Source: CAUSKK01 sp963532425
Lineage (GTDB): Bacteria; Pseudomonadota; Gammaproteobacteria; Cardiobacteriales; Cardiobacteriaceae
Length of the DNA stretch: 64,000 nt
Direction of reading: 5' to 3'
Assembly: GCA_963532425.1 (NCBI GenBank)
Contig: CAUSKK010000011.1
Coordinates: forward strand, 1-64,000
Shown here piece by piece: positions 16,377 to 23,968 of this stretch; the stretch's first letter is position 1; every line of letters begins with the position of its first letter. Under the pieces are notes generated by a model. The model was not told the origin of the DNA. It worked only from the letters and a program-made list of their open reading frames with translations, and made no database searches. Both the position numbers and the translations under genes were made by a program.

Positions 16377-17500
16377 TGACCGCTTTGAAGAACATCTACT
16401 TCCTGACCCTGAAGGAACTGCGCGTGCTGCTCGGCGACCGGGTGCTGGTGGGCCTGATTATTTTCATGTTCACCGCCATGCTCTTTTCCTCGGCGGAAAA
16501 CAGCACCGGCGTGAGGAATGCCCCGGTGGGCTACATCGACCGCGACCAGAGCACCCTGTCCCGGCAGATTATCGCCGGTCTGCTGCCGCCCTATTTCCGC
16601 CCGCCCGAGCCGGTGGAATCGGCCGCCGCCGAGGTGGCCATGGACAAGGGCGACTATGTCTTCATTCTGGAATTTCCGCCCCACTTTGAACGGGACGTGC
16701 TCGCCGGCCGCCGGCCGGCGGTGCAGCTGCTCATCGACGCCACCGCCATGACCCAGGCCGGCGTCGGCGCCGGCTACATTGAACAGATATTCACCGCCGA
16801 GCTGCTGAAATTTCTCCAGCTGCCCCGGCAGGAGGATTTCGCCCCGTTCAGGCCGGTGCTGCGCCTGCACTACAACCAGAACTACGAAGACCGCTACTTC
16901 CTGCCGGTGATGGACATCATCACCGTGAGCCTGGTCATGGGCTTTCTGCTGGTCGGGTCGGCGGTGATTCGCGAGCGGGAGCACGGCACCATCGAACACC
17001 TGCTCGTCATGCCGCTGACGGCCCGGGAAATCATGCTGGCGAAAATCCTCGCCAACAGCCTGGTGGTGCTGACGGCGGCCATGCTGTCCCTCTGGTTTGT
17101 GGTGCATCTGGCCATCGGCGCCCCCATCTATGCCGACACCCTGCCCCTCTACGCCGTCGGCATGGCCAGCTTTCTTTTCGCCCTGGCCTCGCTGGCCATC
17201 ATGCTGGCCACCATCGCCCCCACCATGCAGCAGTTCGGCCTGCTGATGCTGCCGCTGTTCATGGTGCTGCTGCTCTTCTCCGGCTCCCAGACGCCGCGCA
17301 ATGGCATGCCGCTCTGGGTGCAGTGGCTGAGTGAATATTGGCCCACCACCCAGTTCGCCTACTTTTCGCAAAAGGTGCTGTTCCGCCGGGCCGAGCTGGC
17401 CCTGGTCTGGCCGGAACTGGCGGTGCTGACCGGCACCGGTCTGCTCTTTCTCCGGCTGGCCCTGAGCCGCTTCCGCCGGATGCTGGAACAGCAGGGCTAG
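16376..17500 (+). CDS. ABC-2 type permease (YbhR-like)
   Basis: The protein has 374 residues with the ABC-2 layout: one N-terminal helix (VLVGLIIFMFTAMLF), a long extracytoplasmic domain, then five helices from about residue 175. The motif VIREREHGTIEHLLVMPLTAREIMLAKI is the conserved cytoplasmic element of the family. The ATG overlaps the stop codon of the fusion protein, which implies coupled translation and a heterodimer with the permease half of that protein. An earlier in-frame start at 16283 lies inside the upstream gene and is not used. Confidence 0.9.
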   Translation: MTALKNIYFLTLKELRVLLGDRVLVGLIIFMFTAMLFSSAENSTGVRNAPVGYIDRDQSTLSRQIIAGLLPPYFRPPEPVESAAAEVAMDKGDYVFILEFPPHFERDVLAGRRPAVQLLIDATAMTQAGVGAGYIEQIFTAELLKFLQLPRQEDFAPFRPVLRLHYNQNYEDRYFLPVMDIITVSLVMGFLLVGSAVIREREHGTIEHLLVMPLTAREIMLAKILANSLVVLTAAMLSLWFVVHLAIGAPIYADTLPLYAVGMASFLFALASLAIMLATIAPTMQQFGLLMLPLFMVLLLFSGSQTPRNGMPLWVQWLSEYWPTTQFAYFSQKVLFRRAELALVWPELAVLTGTGLLFLRLALSRFRRMLEQQG

Positions 17501-17521
17501 CCCGAAAAACAAGGAAAAACC

Positions 17522-18964
17522 ATGAAAAAACTGTCCACGTCGCTGCTGCTGGCCCTGAGTCTGGCCGGCTGCAGCCCCAAGCCCATCGCCACCGCCCCCG
17601 AAGTAACGCCCCCGGAGCGCTTCGCCTCGCTGCCCGCCGGCACCAGCGCCGATTTGCAACGCTGGTGGGCGGTCTGGCAGGACCCGGTGCTGAATCAGCT
17701 GCTGGAACGGGGTCTGACCCAGAATTTTGAAATCCGCGCCGCCCGCAGCCGCTGGGAGGAGGCGCGCCAGCTGGCCGGTCTCGCCAGCGCCAACCGGGGC
17801 GCCAGCGTCGGGGCCTCGGCCAAGGGTTCCTATACCCTGGCCGGGCGCATGGATAATCCGCTGAACGCCCAATCCCGGGCCCAGCTCGCCCAGAATCCCA
17901 ACACCGCCGCCCTGGCCGCCCCCCATTTCGACATGAACGACGGCAACAATATTCAGCTGGGCCTAAGCGCTTCCTGGGAGCCGGATTTCTTCGGCCGTAA
18001 AAGCAGCGACGAGGACGCGGCCCGGGCCGGGGCAGCGGCGGCAGCAGCCCAGTATCGCGGTGCCCAGCTGCTGACGGCGGCGGCCATTGTCGATGGCTAT
18101 CTGCAGGCCCGGGCACTCCAGGCCCGCCAGCGGCTGCACGAGGCCCATCTGGCCACCCTGAAGCGGCTGCAGCACTATGTGGCCGGGCGCTATCAGGCCG
18201 GCCAAACCAGCGCCTATGAGCTCAACGACATCGACAGCAAAATCAGCGCCCTGAACGCCAAGGGGGCCCTGCTGCACAGCGACTATGAACGGCAGGTGCG
18301 GGCGCTGGCGGTGCTGACCGGCCGCCGGCCCACGGATTTTCAGCTGGCCGAGGGCCGCGCCGATTTATTCAGCCGGCAGCCGGCGGCCCCGGCCGGGGCC
18401 CTGCCCTCCAGCCTGCTGGAACGGCGGCCGGATTTGCTCGCCAAGGCGGCGCTGGTCAAGGCGCGGGCGGCCCAGGTGGCCAGTGCCCAGGCCGATTTTC
18501 TACCGCGTTTCACCCTGGAATTTTCCCTGCCCTTCCTCAGCATCAACGGCAGCAGCCACGCCCAGGGCTGGGCCAGCATGGTGAATGCCAATTTGCAAAC
18601 GCCGCTGTTCACCAACGACCGCCTCGACCGCCAGCTGGGCGCCGCCGAAGCCCGGCTACGGACGGCCCGGCTCGACTATGACCAGACCCTGCTCCAGGCC
18701 CTGGCCGACGTGGACAATGCCCACCAGGCCCACCGGGCCCTGGAACGGCAGAACGAGCTCTTGGCGGCGGCCCAGACGGCGGCCCTGCGCCAGGCCGAGG
18801 ACGGCGAAGCGCTCTTCAAATATGGCCATAAAAATCTCGATGAGGCCCTGCGCGCCCGGCTCAACGAGCAAGAGCTGGCGGAAAATCTGCTCAGCGCCCA
18901 GCTGGCCCGGGCCCAGACGCTGACGGCCCTCTACAAGGCCCTGGGTGGCGGCTGGGGCGACTAG
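17522..18964 (+). CDS. Outer-membrane efflux lipoprotein (NodT/OprM-type)
   Basis: The protein has 480 residues, with a lipobox signal (LALSLAGC) that places Cys-17 at the mature N-terminus. Two outer-membrane-efflux repeats follow. Typical family motifs are WWAVWQDPVLNQLLERGL, the ELNDIDSKI region and RRPDLLAKAALVKARAAQVASAQADFLPRFTLEFSL. It should form the TolC-like channel for the exporter encoded upstream. It begins 22 bp after the permease with an AAGGAA ribosome-binding site and is the last gene before a strong terminator. With the adaptor and ABC subunits it completes a three-part efflux system. Confidence 0.9.
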   Translation: MKKLSTSLLLALSLAGCSPKPIATAPEVTPPERFASLPAGTSADLQRWWAVWQDPVLNQLLERGLTQNFEIRAARSRWEEARQLAGLASANRGASVGASAKGSYTLAGRMDNPLNAQSRAQLAQNPNTAALAAPHFDMNDGNNIQLGLSASWEPDFFGRKSSDEDAARAGAAAAAAQYRGAQLLTAAAIVDGYLQARALQARQRLHEAHLATLKRLQHYVAGRYQAGQTSAYELNDIDSKISALNAKGALLHSDYERQVRALAVLTGRRPTDFQLAEGRADLFSRQPAAPAGALPSSLLERRPDLLAKAALVKARAAQVASAQADFLPRFTLEFSLPFLSINGSSHAQGWASMVNANLQTPLFTNDRLDRQLGAAEARLRTARLDYDQTLLQALADVDNAHQAHRALERQNELLAAAQTAALRQAEDGEALFKYGHKNLDEALRARLNEQELAENLLSAQLARAQTLTALYKALGGGWGD

Positions 18965-18984
18965 CGGCGTTTTTCTTCCTGGCG

Positions 18985-19013
18985 AACCACCGAGAAATTC
19001 TCGGTGGTTTCCT
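18985..19013 (+). terminator. Terminator of the export operon
   Basis: An 11-bp perfect stem AACCACCGAGA / TCTCGGTGGTT with a three-base loop is followed by a T-rich tract. It lies 21 bp after the stop codon of the outer-membrane channel gene. Confidence 0.9.
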
Positions 19014-19053
19014 TTTCAGCCCTGGGGTTCAGACCTATTCTTCACAACATGCC

Positions 19054-19201
19054 CGACCGGCGGCGAACTGGCACAGCCATTGCGGCGCCGGCGGCGTCTT
19101 TTTTATTTGGAGCAAACCATGTCCCTAATCGATTGTCCGGACTGTGGCGGTCAAATTTCCCGCCGGGCCCAAACCTGCCCCCACTGTGGCCGACCCCTGC
19201 A
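19054..19201 (+). repeat. 148-bp direct repeat, left copy, flanking the island
   Basis: This repeat includes the leader, ribosome-binding site and first 27 or so codons of a zinc-ribbon gene. It matches 21683-21830 with only a few mismatches. Similarity ends abruptly after GACCCCTGCA, where higA remnant sequence begins. Confidence 0.85.
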
Positions 19202-19259
19202 TGCTCAGCCAATGCTCGGCGCTGCCGCCAAAGGCCTTGGCCAATTTCACTGCGATTAG
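19119..19259 (+). pseudogene. Truncated zinc-ribbon gene, copy 1
   Basis: The 46-residue frame begins MSLIDCPDCGGQISRRAQTC and has the CPDC...CPHC zinc ribbon of the intact copy at 21748. After residue 27 it runs into the antisense strand of a higA remnant. It therefore lacks the membrane segment of the family and ends in unrelated residues. A product could still be made, but as a broken gene it is probably not functional. Confidence 0.7.
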
Positions 19260-19414
19260 GGGGTAATGGCCTGCTGGCCGTTGGCCACCGCCGACAGGGT
19301 ATGGCGACTTAAGCCTAAGGCGCGCGCGGCGGCGCTAATGCTTAGGCCCAACTCCGGCAGGATAAAGGTTTTCAAAAGACCACCCGGGTTCGGCGGCTGG
19401 TGCATGGAACTCAT
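19202..19414 (-). pseudogene. higA-type antitoxin remnant, frameshifted and truncated
   Basis: Read on the minus strand from the ATG at 19414, the first 52 codons give MSSMHQPPNPGG, LLKTFILPELGLSISAAARALGLS and RHTLSAVANGQQAITP. This is the N-terminal half of a HigA/XRE antitoxin with its helix-turn-helix. A stop (19256-19258) follows. One base off, the family's next segment continues as LIAVKLAKAFGGSAEHWLSMQ. A single missing base in a C run therefore explains the break. The remainder is cut off at the junction with the zinc-ribbon gene. No HigB toxin gene was found next to it. Confidence 0.75.
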
Positions 19415-19588
19415 TAAGCCCTAGGTTCTCCCAGTCCGTGGCTGAATACGGCTATCAGGCAATTTAGAGCAGCGATCTGGTGGTCTTTAACGAGGATAAA
19501 TTAAAGTTTGCAACCAATTGGGTAATACCCCTGCTGCCGCGCAAATTCCTGCTAAAAATGTCGCGACTGGCGGCTGCAAATTTAATCT

Positions 19589-19608
19589 ATTCTGCGTATA
19601 TACAGAAT
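19589..19608. promoter_or_regulatory. Inverted repeat upstream of the AT-rich gene
   Basis: ATTCTG and CAGAAT flank an eight-base TA-rich centre about 45 bp before the start codon at 19653. It could be an operator for the AT-rich gene. Binding by any protein is unproven. Confidence 0.3.
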
Positions 19609-19652
19609 AATTTTATTTCTGCTTACTTAGTTATTAACAAAAAGGAAAATTT

Positions 19653-20567
19653 ATGGAATATCAAAAATGCCGCCTATGTGGTAACGTTTCTGAACTTAGG
19701 AATAGTCATTTTATCCCAGCTTCTATTTATAGTGAGCTAAAGGCACAGGCAAAAAAAATTGAAAAAAGTACGCCGGGAGAACGTGGTATTCAATTATTAA
19801 ATATACATAAAAATAAAATAATTCCACTAACTCAAGATATTAGACGTAAGCATCTTTGTAAATCTTGTGAAGATTTATTTGGTAGTAGGGAAAAGTTCTT
19901 TAAGGAAAACTTAATGATAAAGAAACAAGATACAGAAAAATGTATTATGCCTAGATTATTTGAAGAAATAATAAAAAAAATAAATATAAATACAGATTTA
20001 AAACCACATTACATATGCAATGTACTAGATAAAAATGATGAAGAACAAATAATATATTTTATTTTGAGTATATTTTGGCGGGGCACTCTTGATTGGCCAA
20101 ATTATATTAGTATTAACTTCCCAAAAAATATAAATAAAGAAATTATGAATTTATTATTAGAAAGGACTAAAAATATTGAAAATATAAAAATATATATTGA
20201 TATACCTATAATTCCTTTTTATAGCGTATCTTTTCCAGGTAAGATTTCAGAAGTTATCCAGGAAGAAATATTAAAAATATATATTGACGAAATTATAGAA
20301 AAATTTTCGGAAGAAGATACAAGAAAAAATGAAGAACAAATTAAACAAATGCTTGAATTAGCAAAAACTATAAAAACGATGGGGAATACATATATTTTTA
20401 ATATACAAAGCTGCTTATTTAGATTAGAATTTGTAGAAAATAATAAAGGAAAATCAATTAACTATGGAAGAAATAAATGTATTAGTGAAATATTTAAATT
20501 TGTTGAAGAATATAAGTATGCATCGGCTAATAAAGCAAAGAATATTATCCCTATACAGAATCTATAA
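19653..20567 (+). CDS. AT-rich Cys/His protein, HNH-like or zinc-binding, unknown function
   Basis: The 304-residue protein has an N-terminal metal-binding pattern: C6-x2-C9, then S18-H19-F-I-P, then L68-C69-x2-C72-E73. This recalls HNH-type or zinc-knuckle nucleases, but I cannot place it in a named family. The rest is Lys-, Ile- and Asn-rich with no membrane segment. The base composition is extreme, about 25 percent GC against over 60 percent around it. Codon use is also foreign (ATA, AAA, TTA), and no GAAGCGCTTC copy is present. It has its own AAGGAAA ribbon-binding-style ribosome site. It is clearly recently acquired and sits between a higA remnant and a RhuM-Fic gene, so a defence or toxin role is plausible but unproven. 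Confidence 0.65.
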   Translation: MEYQKCRLCGNVSELRNSHFIPASIYSELKAQAKKIEKSTPGERGIQLLNIHKNKIIPLTQDIRRKHLCKSCEDLFGSREKFFKENLMIKKQDTEKCIMPRLFEEIIKKININTDLKPHYICNVLDKNDEEQIIYFILSIFWRGTLDWPNYISINFPKNINKEIMNLLLERTKNIENIKIYIDIPIIPFYSVSFPGKISEVIQEEILKIYIDEIIEKFSEEDTRKNEEQIKQMLELAKTIKTMGNTYIFNIQSCLFRLEFVENNKGKSINYGRNKCISEIFKFVEEYKYASANKAKNIIPIQNL

Positions 20568-20639
20568 TTTTTTTGTTAATTAATTGCTCTCAAATTAGCA
20601 GATTAGGGAGAATTACGGCGTTTCCTTTGCGGCTTTATG

Positions 20640-21635
20640 TCAATTGACCGGCATTTCGATGAAATGTTCCACCAGTTTAATCATCAGCTCCTTCTGGGCC
20701 GGCGCACTTTCCGCCACCAGCAGGGCCAGGGCCACCAGCGTGTTTTCGTTAATGAGCTGGGCCACCGGCTTCGCCAGCAGCGGCTGGTTGCGGTGCAAAT
20801 AGCAGAGAAATAGGAAGGAGCCGACCCGCTTGTTACCGTCCGCCAGCGGATGATTTTTAATCACAAAATACAGCAGATGGGCGGCGCGGCTGGCCACATT
20901 GGGATAAAGCCACCGGTCGCCGAAGCCCTGTTCGATGGTGGCCAGGGCCGAGGCCAGGCCGTCGCTGCGCAGCTGGCCGAAGAGGTCAGTGGCCTCGCCC
21001 TTGCGCCGCAATTCTTCTTTAAGTTGGCCGATGGCTTCGAGCACCTCGTCCCAGTGCAGCGGCCGCATGTCTGCCTGTTGGCGGGTAATTTCCGCCAGAT
21101 TTTGCTCGTCGTAGGCCTGCAATAGGCTCCAGGTTTTCGCGTAGTCCCGCACCACCGCCAACACCGCCTGGCCCTGGTCGGCCACCAGCGCCTGATTGAC
21201 CAAAGTCTGGCTGAGCAGCTGCAAAACCTGATTAAATTCAACGCCCTTTTCCTGTAAACGGCGCTCATTGAGGGCGTAGCCCTGCACCAAAAACTGTCTT
21301 AAAACCCCGGTGGCCCACTGGCGAAACTGGGTGGCGCGCTTGGAACTGATGCGGTAGCCGACGGAAATAATGGCGTCCAGGTTGTAGTGCCTTAGGCGGC
21401 GTTTTACCTGGCGTTTGCCTTCCCGTTGAACCTTTAAGAAATCCTTACAAGTTGAATCTTCGTCCAATTCCTGTTCTTGAAAAATGTGTTGCAGGTGCAT
21501 GGTGATGTTTTGCACTTTGACGCCGAATAGCTCGGCCATTTGCGCCTGGGTCAGCCATAAAGTTTCATCATTAAGCGCCACTTGCAGGGAAATTTGCCCG
21601 TCTTCGGATTCATAGATGTGGATTTGTTGGTCCAT
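20640..21635 (-). CDS. RhuM-Fic fusion protein, toxin or effector-like
   Basis: The 331-residue protein has an N-terminal RhuM/virulence domain (about 1-120). It opens with a helix-turn-helix-like TLWLTQAQMAELFGV and continues with RHYNLDAIISVGYRISSKRATQFRQWA. A C-terminal Fic/Doc domain has the motif HPLADGNKRVGSFLF (about residues 259-273). The usual Fic motif is HPFxxGNGRxxR; here the central DGNKR is closer to Doc-type sequences. Fic proteins transfer AMP or phosphate onto targets and are often toxins. No antitoxin gene of Phd or inhibitor type is adjacent. The GC content is intermediate, and the gene convergently faces the AT-rich gene. Confidence 0.8.
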   Translation of the reverse strand: MDQQIHIYESEDGQISLQVALNDETLWLTQAQMAELFGVKVQNITMHLQHIFQEQELDEDSTCKDFLKVQREGKRQVKRRLRHYNLDAIISVGYRISSKRATQFRQWATGVLRQFLVQGYALNERRLQEKGVEFNQVLQLLSQTLVNQALVADQGQAVLAVVRDYAKTWSLLQAYDEQNLAEITRQQADMRPLHWDEVLEAIGQLKEELRRKGEATDLFGQLRSDGLASALATIEQGFGDRWLYPNVASRAAHLLYFVIKNHPLADGNKRVGSFLFLCYLHRNQPLLAKPVAQLINENTLVALALLVAESAPAQKELMIKLVEHFIEMPVN

Positions 21636-21682
21636 TTTTTAGCCTCATGGGTTTAGTCAGGCCCCATTATTCACAGAACGAC

Positions 21683-21830
21683 CGACCGGCGGCGGACTGG
21701 CACGGCCATTGCGGCGCCGGCGGCGTCTGTTTTATTTGGAGCAAACCATGTCCCTAATCAGTTGTCCGGACTGTGGCGGTCAAATTTCCCGCCGGGCCCA
21801 AACCTGCCCCCACTGTGGCCGACCCCTGCA
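21683..21830 (+). repeat. 148-bp direct repeat, right copy, flanking the island
   Basis: This copy matches 19054-19201, including the zinc-ribbon leader, start codon and CPHC ribbon. It belongs to an intact gene, so it probably represents the original locus. Confidence 0.85.
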
Positions 21831-21984
21831 GCCCCTGCCCAACCGGCGCTCTAACCCCATGCTCTGGCGCACGGCCCTTATCCTGATTTTGCTGATAGCG
21901 CTGCTGTGGGCGCCGCCCGAGGCGCTGGAACATCTGGAAAACAAGCGTTTCCTGATAATTCTGCTGTTGCTGCTGGCCCTTTAG
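21748..21984 (+). CDS. Zinc-ribbon membrane protein, intact copy 2
   Basis: The 78-residue protein has an N-terminal zinc ribbon (CPDCGGQ...CPHCGRP, residues 6-24). A hydrophobic region follows (about 38-51, ALILILLIALLW), and a second ends the protein (ILLLLLAL). It resembles small zinc-ribbon, zinc-finger-anchored membrane proteins of unknown role. The start at 21748 follows GGAG in a leader shared with copy 1. The next family member starts about 20 bp downstream. Confidence 0.7.
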   Translation: MSLISCPDCGGQISRRAQTCPHCGRPLQPLPNRRSNPMLWRTALILILLIALLWAPPEALEHLENKRFLIILLLLLAL

Positions 21985-22008
21985 GACGGAGAGAAAACCA
22001 TAGCCCTG

Positions 22009-22263
22009 ATGAGCTGTCCCGATTGCCGGGGCGCGGTGTCCTCCTTCGCCGAATCCTGCCCCCACTGTGGCCGGCCCCGAACGCTGGAGTGTAGCCAGTG
22101 TGGAGAAGCGCTGCCGCCCTTCGCCGAATCCTACCCGGCCTGTGGCGGCGGCGCCCGGCGCTCCCGCTCGAAAAAAAGGCAATCTCCTGAACTGATAGAG
22201 GTTATCCAAGGGCTGCTGGTGTTGGTGGCTATGCTGATTTTCCTGCTGGTTCTGCGCCTCTAG
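22009..22263 (+). CDS. Zinc-ribbon membrane protein, copy 3, with altered start codon
   Basis: The 84-residue protein carries two ribbon motifs (CPDC...CPHC and CSQCGE...CGGG). A terminal membrane helix follows (LLVLVAMLIFLLVL). The equivalent of the sister gene's ATG is ATA at 22000. The ribosome-binding site (GGACGGAG, 21984-21991) is spaced for that ATA, whereas the first ATG, at 22009, lies too far from it. Either translation starts weakly at 22009, or ATA is used. Its second ribbon has lost one Cys (YPACGG), so only the first is complete. The gene probably follows 21748 in one transcript. Confidence 0.65.
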   Translation: MSCPDCRGAVSSFAESCPHCGRPRTLECSQCGEALPPFAESYPACGGGARRSRSKKRQSPELIEVIQGLLVLVAMLIFLLVLRL

Positions 22264-22293
22264 GGCCCGCCGGGCCGAAGCGCTTCGCCCCGG

Positions 22294-22788
22294 CTAGAAC
22301 AGCCGGTTTTCCAGCGACAGCCGGTAATCCAAGGGCCGCTGGCTGAAAATTTCACGGTAGGGCCGGCCCCAGGCGAAATTGTGGGTGTGCTGGCGGTAGT
22401 AGGGGTCATCGAAGCCAACGCCGCGTTCGTTCAGGCGCAGCTGGGCGGTTTGGCCCGGGCCGAGGACAAAGAGCCGCCGGCACCGCCGTTGGCCACCGCG
22501 CGGGTCGGTGAAGTCGATAAGAAGCCGGCCGGCGGCGACGCTGAAGGCCAGACCGTTATTGAGCCGGGCCGGCAGCTGGGGCCAGATTTTGACGGTCGGG
22601 GCATGGGCGAAGAAATCGGCGTCCGGCGGGGCCGGTTCGCTCCAGTGCTGTTGGTGCCAGCCCGGGGCACCCTCCAGAAGCGCTTCGGGCAGGGGCAGGG
22701 CCCGGGGCAGCCGGTTGCGCCGGGTGGCCAGGGGGGCACCCCGCCCGTTTTTCGTCCAGGTAACCGAGAGGGTTTGCAGAATCAACAT
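22294..22788 (-). CDS. Hypothetical protein, unknown function
   Basis: The 164-residue protein has no signal peptide or membrane segment and no motif I recognise. It is Arg- and Pro-rich with several aromatic blocks (WHQQHWSEPAPPDADFF, DDPYYRQHTHNF). It begins 4 bp after the OsmC gene on the same strand, so the two form an operon. A GAAGCGCTTC copy at about 22678 encodes PEALLEG. Confidence 0.55.
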   Translation of the reverse strand: MLILQTLSVTWTKNGRGAPLATRRNRLPRALPLPEALLEGAPGWHQQHWSEPAPPDADFFAHAPTVKIWPQLPARLNNGLAFSVAAGRLLIDFTDPRGGQRRCRRLFVLGPGQTAQLRLNERGVGFDDPYYRQHTHNFAWGRPYREIFSQRPLDYRLSLENRLF

Positions 22789-22792
22789 GGGC

Positions 22793-23266
22793 CTAGGCCA
22801 CGATAATTTCCGGCTCGCATTCCACGGGAAAATTCAGCGAATTGGCGATGAAGCAGAGCCGGTGGGCCTCCCGGTGGAGGGCCTGGGCCTGGGCCAGTTT
22901 TTCCGCCGCCCTGATGGTTACCCGGGGCCGCAGGGTGGCTCTGAGAAAGCGGCCCGGTGTGGCCGAGTTGCCCTCGTCCATCAGCGCTTCGCTGTTATCC
23001 ACGTAGGCGGTTACGACGATGCCGGCGTCGGCGCACAGGTGCAAATACCAGAGCTGGTGGCAGGCGGCGATGGCGGCCAGCAGCAGTTCTTCCGGGTTGG
23101 TGCGTTGGGGGTCGCCGCGGAAGGCCGGGTCGGCGGAGCCCAGCAGGTCGGCCTTGCCGGCCATTTTGACGGTGTAATCGCGGCCGTAGGCGCCGTAGGC
23201 GGAAGTGCCCGTGCCCCGGTTGCCGGTCCATTCGACGGTGGTGTGGTAGCGGTGTGGTTTAGCCAT
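22793..23266 (-). CDS. OsmC/Ohr-family peroxide-protection protein
   Basis: The protein has 157 residues, the normal length. The two redox Cys of the family are visible: the first in LAAIAACHQLWYLHLC (about residues 64-79) and the second in HRLCFIANSLNFPVECEPEI near the C-terminus. The Arg/Glu motif region (NPEELLLAA) is also present. OsmC proteins are thiol-dependent peroxidases acting on organic hydroperoxides. The start at 23266 has AAGGAGT upstream. Confidence 0.88.
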   Translation of the reverse strand: MAKPHRYHTTVEWTGNRGTGTSAYGAYGRDYTVKMAGKADLLGSADPAFRGDPQRTNPEELLLAAIAACHQLWYLHLCADAGIVVTAYVDNSEALMDEGNSATPGRFLRATLRPRVTIRAAEKLAQAQALHREAHRLCFIANSLNFPVECEPEIIVA

Positions 23267-23341
23267 GGTTACTCCTTAATTTGCCGGGGCCAGTTTAGCG
23301 CTTAGGCCAGCGCTAGAATGGGTTATTAATTAGGAGGTTCC

Positions 23342-23968
23342 ATGTTCTATCTATTAATCGCCGTCAAGCTGATTCTCGGCTTTCTCGCCCTAGTGCTGGT
23401 CATCAACCTGACCGGCAAGGGCAATCTGGCCCCCGCGTCCGCCAGCGACCAGGTGCAAAACTATGTGCTCGGTGGCATCGTCGGCGGGGTGATTTACAAC
23501 ACGGACATCACACTGCCCAAATTCATGCTGATTCTGGCCATCTGGTTCGGGCTGGTGCTGGTGCTGCGCTGGCTGAAAAAGCACAGCCACCTGGTGCGCC
23601 GGGCCATGGACGGCGAGCCTAGCACCCTCATCAGCCGGGGGAAACTTGACGTGGCCGCCGTGCGCCGGGCGGGCCTGTCGGCCCACGAGCTGACCTTTAA
23701 GCTACGCAGCCTGGGCGTCTACGCGGTCAAGGACGTGAATCGGGCCATTCTCGAACAGAACGGCCAGCTCATCGTCAGCCTGGCCGGCGAGGAAAAGCCC
23801 AAGTATCCACTGATTACCGACGGGGTCATTCAGACGGCCACCCTGGAAATGATTGATAGAGATGAGGACTGGCTGCGGGCCGAACTGAAGGCCCAGGGCT
23901 ACGAGGACATTGGCGCCATATTTCTGGCGGAATACGACCGGGGCCAGCTGAACATCGTCGGCTATTAG
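23342..23968 (+). CDS. YetF-like (DUF421) membrane protein
   Basis: The protein has 208 residues. Two or three N-terminal membrane segments are followed by the cytoplasmic DUF421 domain. Motifs include YVLGGIVGGVIYN, then LISRGKLDVAAVRRAGLSAHELTFKLRSLGVY, which is the conserved MRK-type helix and strand region. The family's function is not firmly known. The ATG follows AGGAGG. It is transcribed alone and ends at a palindrome-type hairpin. Confidence 0.85.
   Translation: MFYLLIAVKLILGFLALVLVINLTGKGNLAPASASDQVQNYVLGGIVGGVIYNTDITLPKFMLILAIWFGLVLVLRWLKKHSHLVRRAMDGEPSTLISRGKLDVAAVRRAGLSAHELTFKLRSLGVYAVKDVNRAILEQNGQLIVSLAGEEKPKYPLITDGVIQTATLEMIDRDEDWLRAELKAQGYEDIGAIFLAEYDRGQLNIVGY

Noticed and set aside
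19466..19590. Possible remnant of an oxidoreductase C-terminus (VIPLLPRKFLLKMSRLA)
   Set aside because: Resemblance to short-chain dehydrogenase tails is weak and short, with no adjoining domain. The 86-residue frame at 19480-19740 is otherwise random AT-rich sequence.
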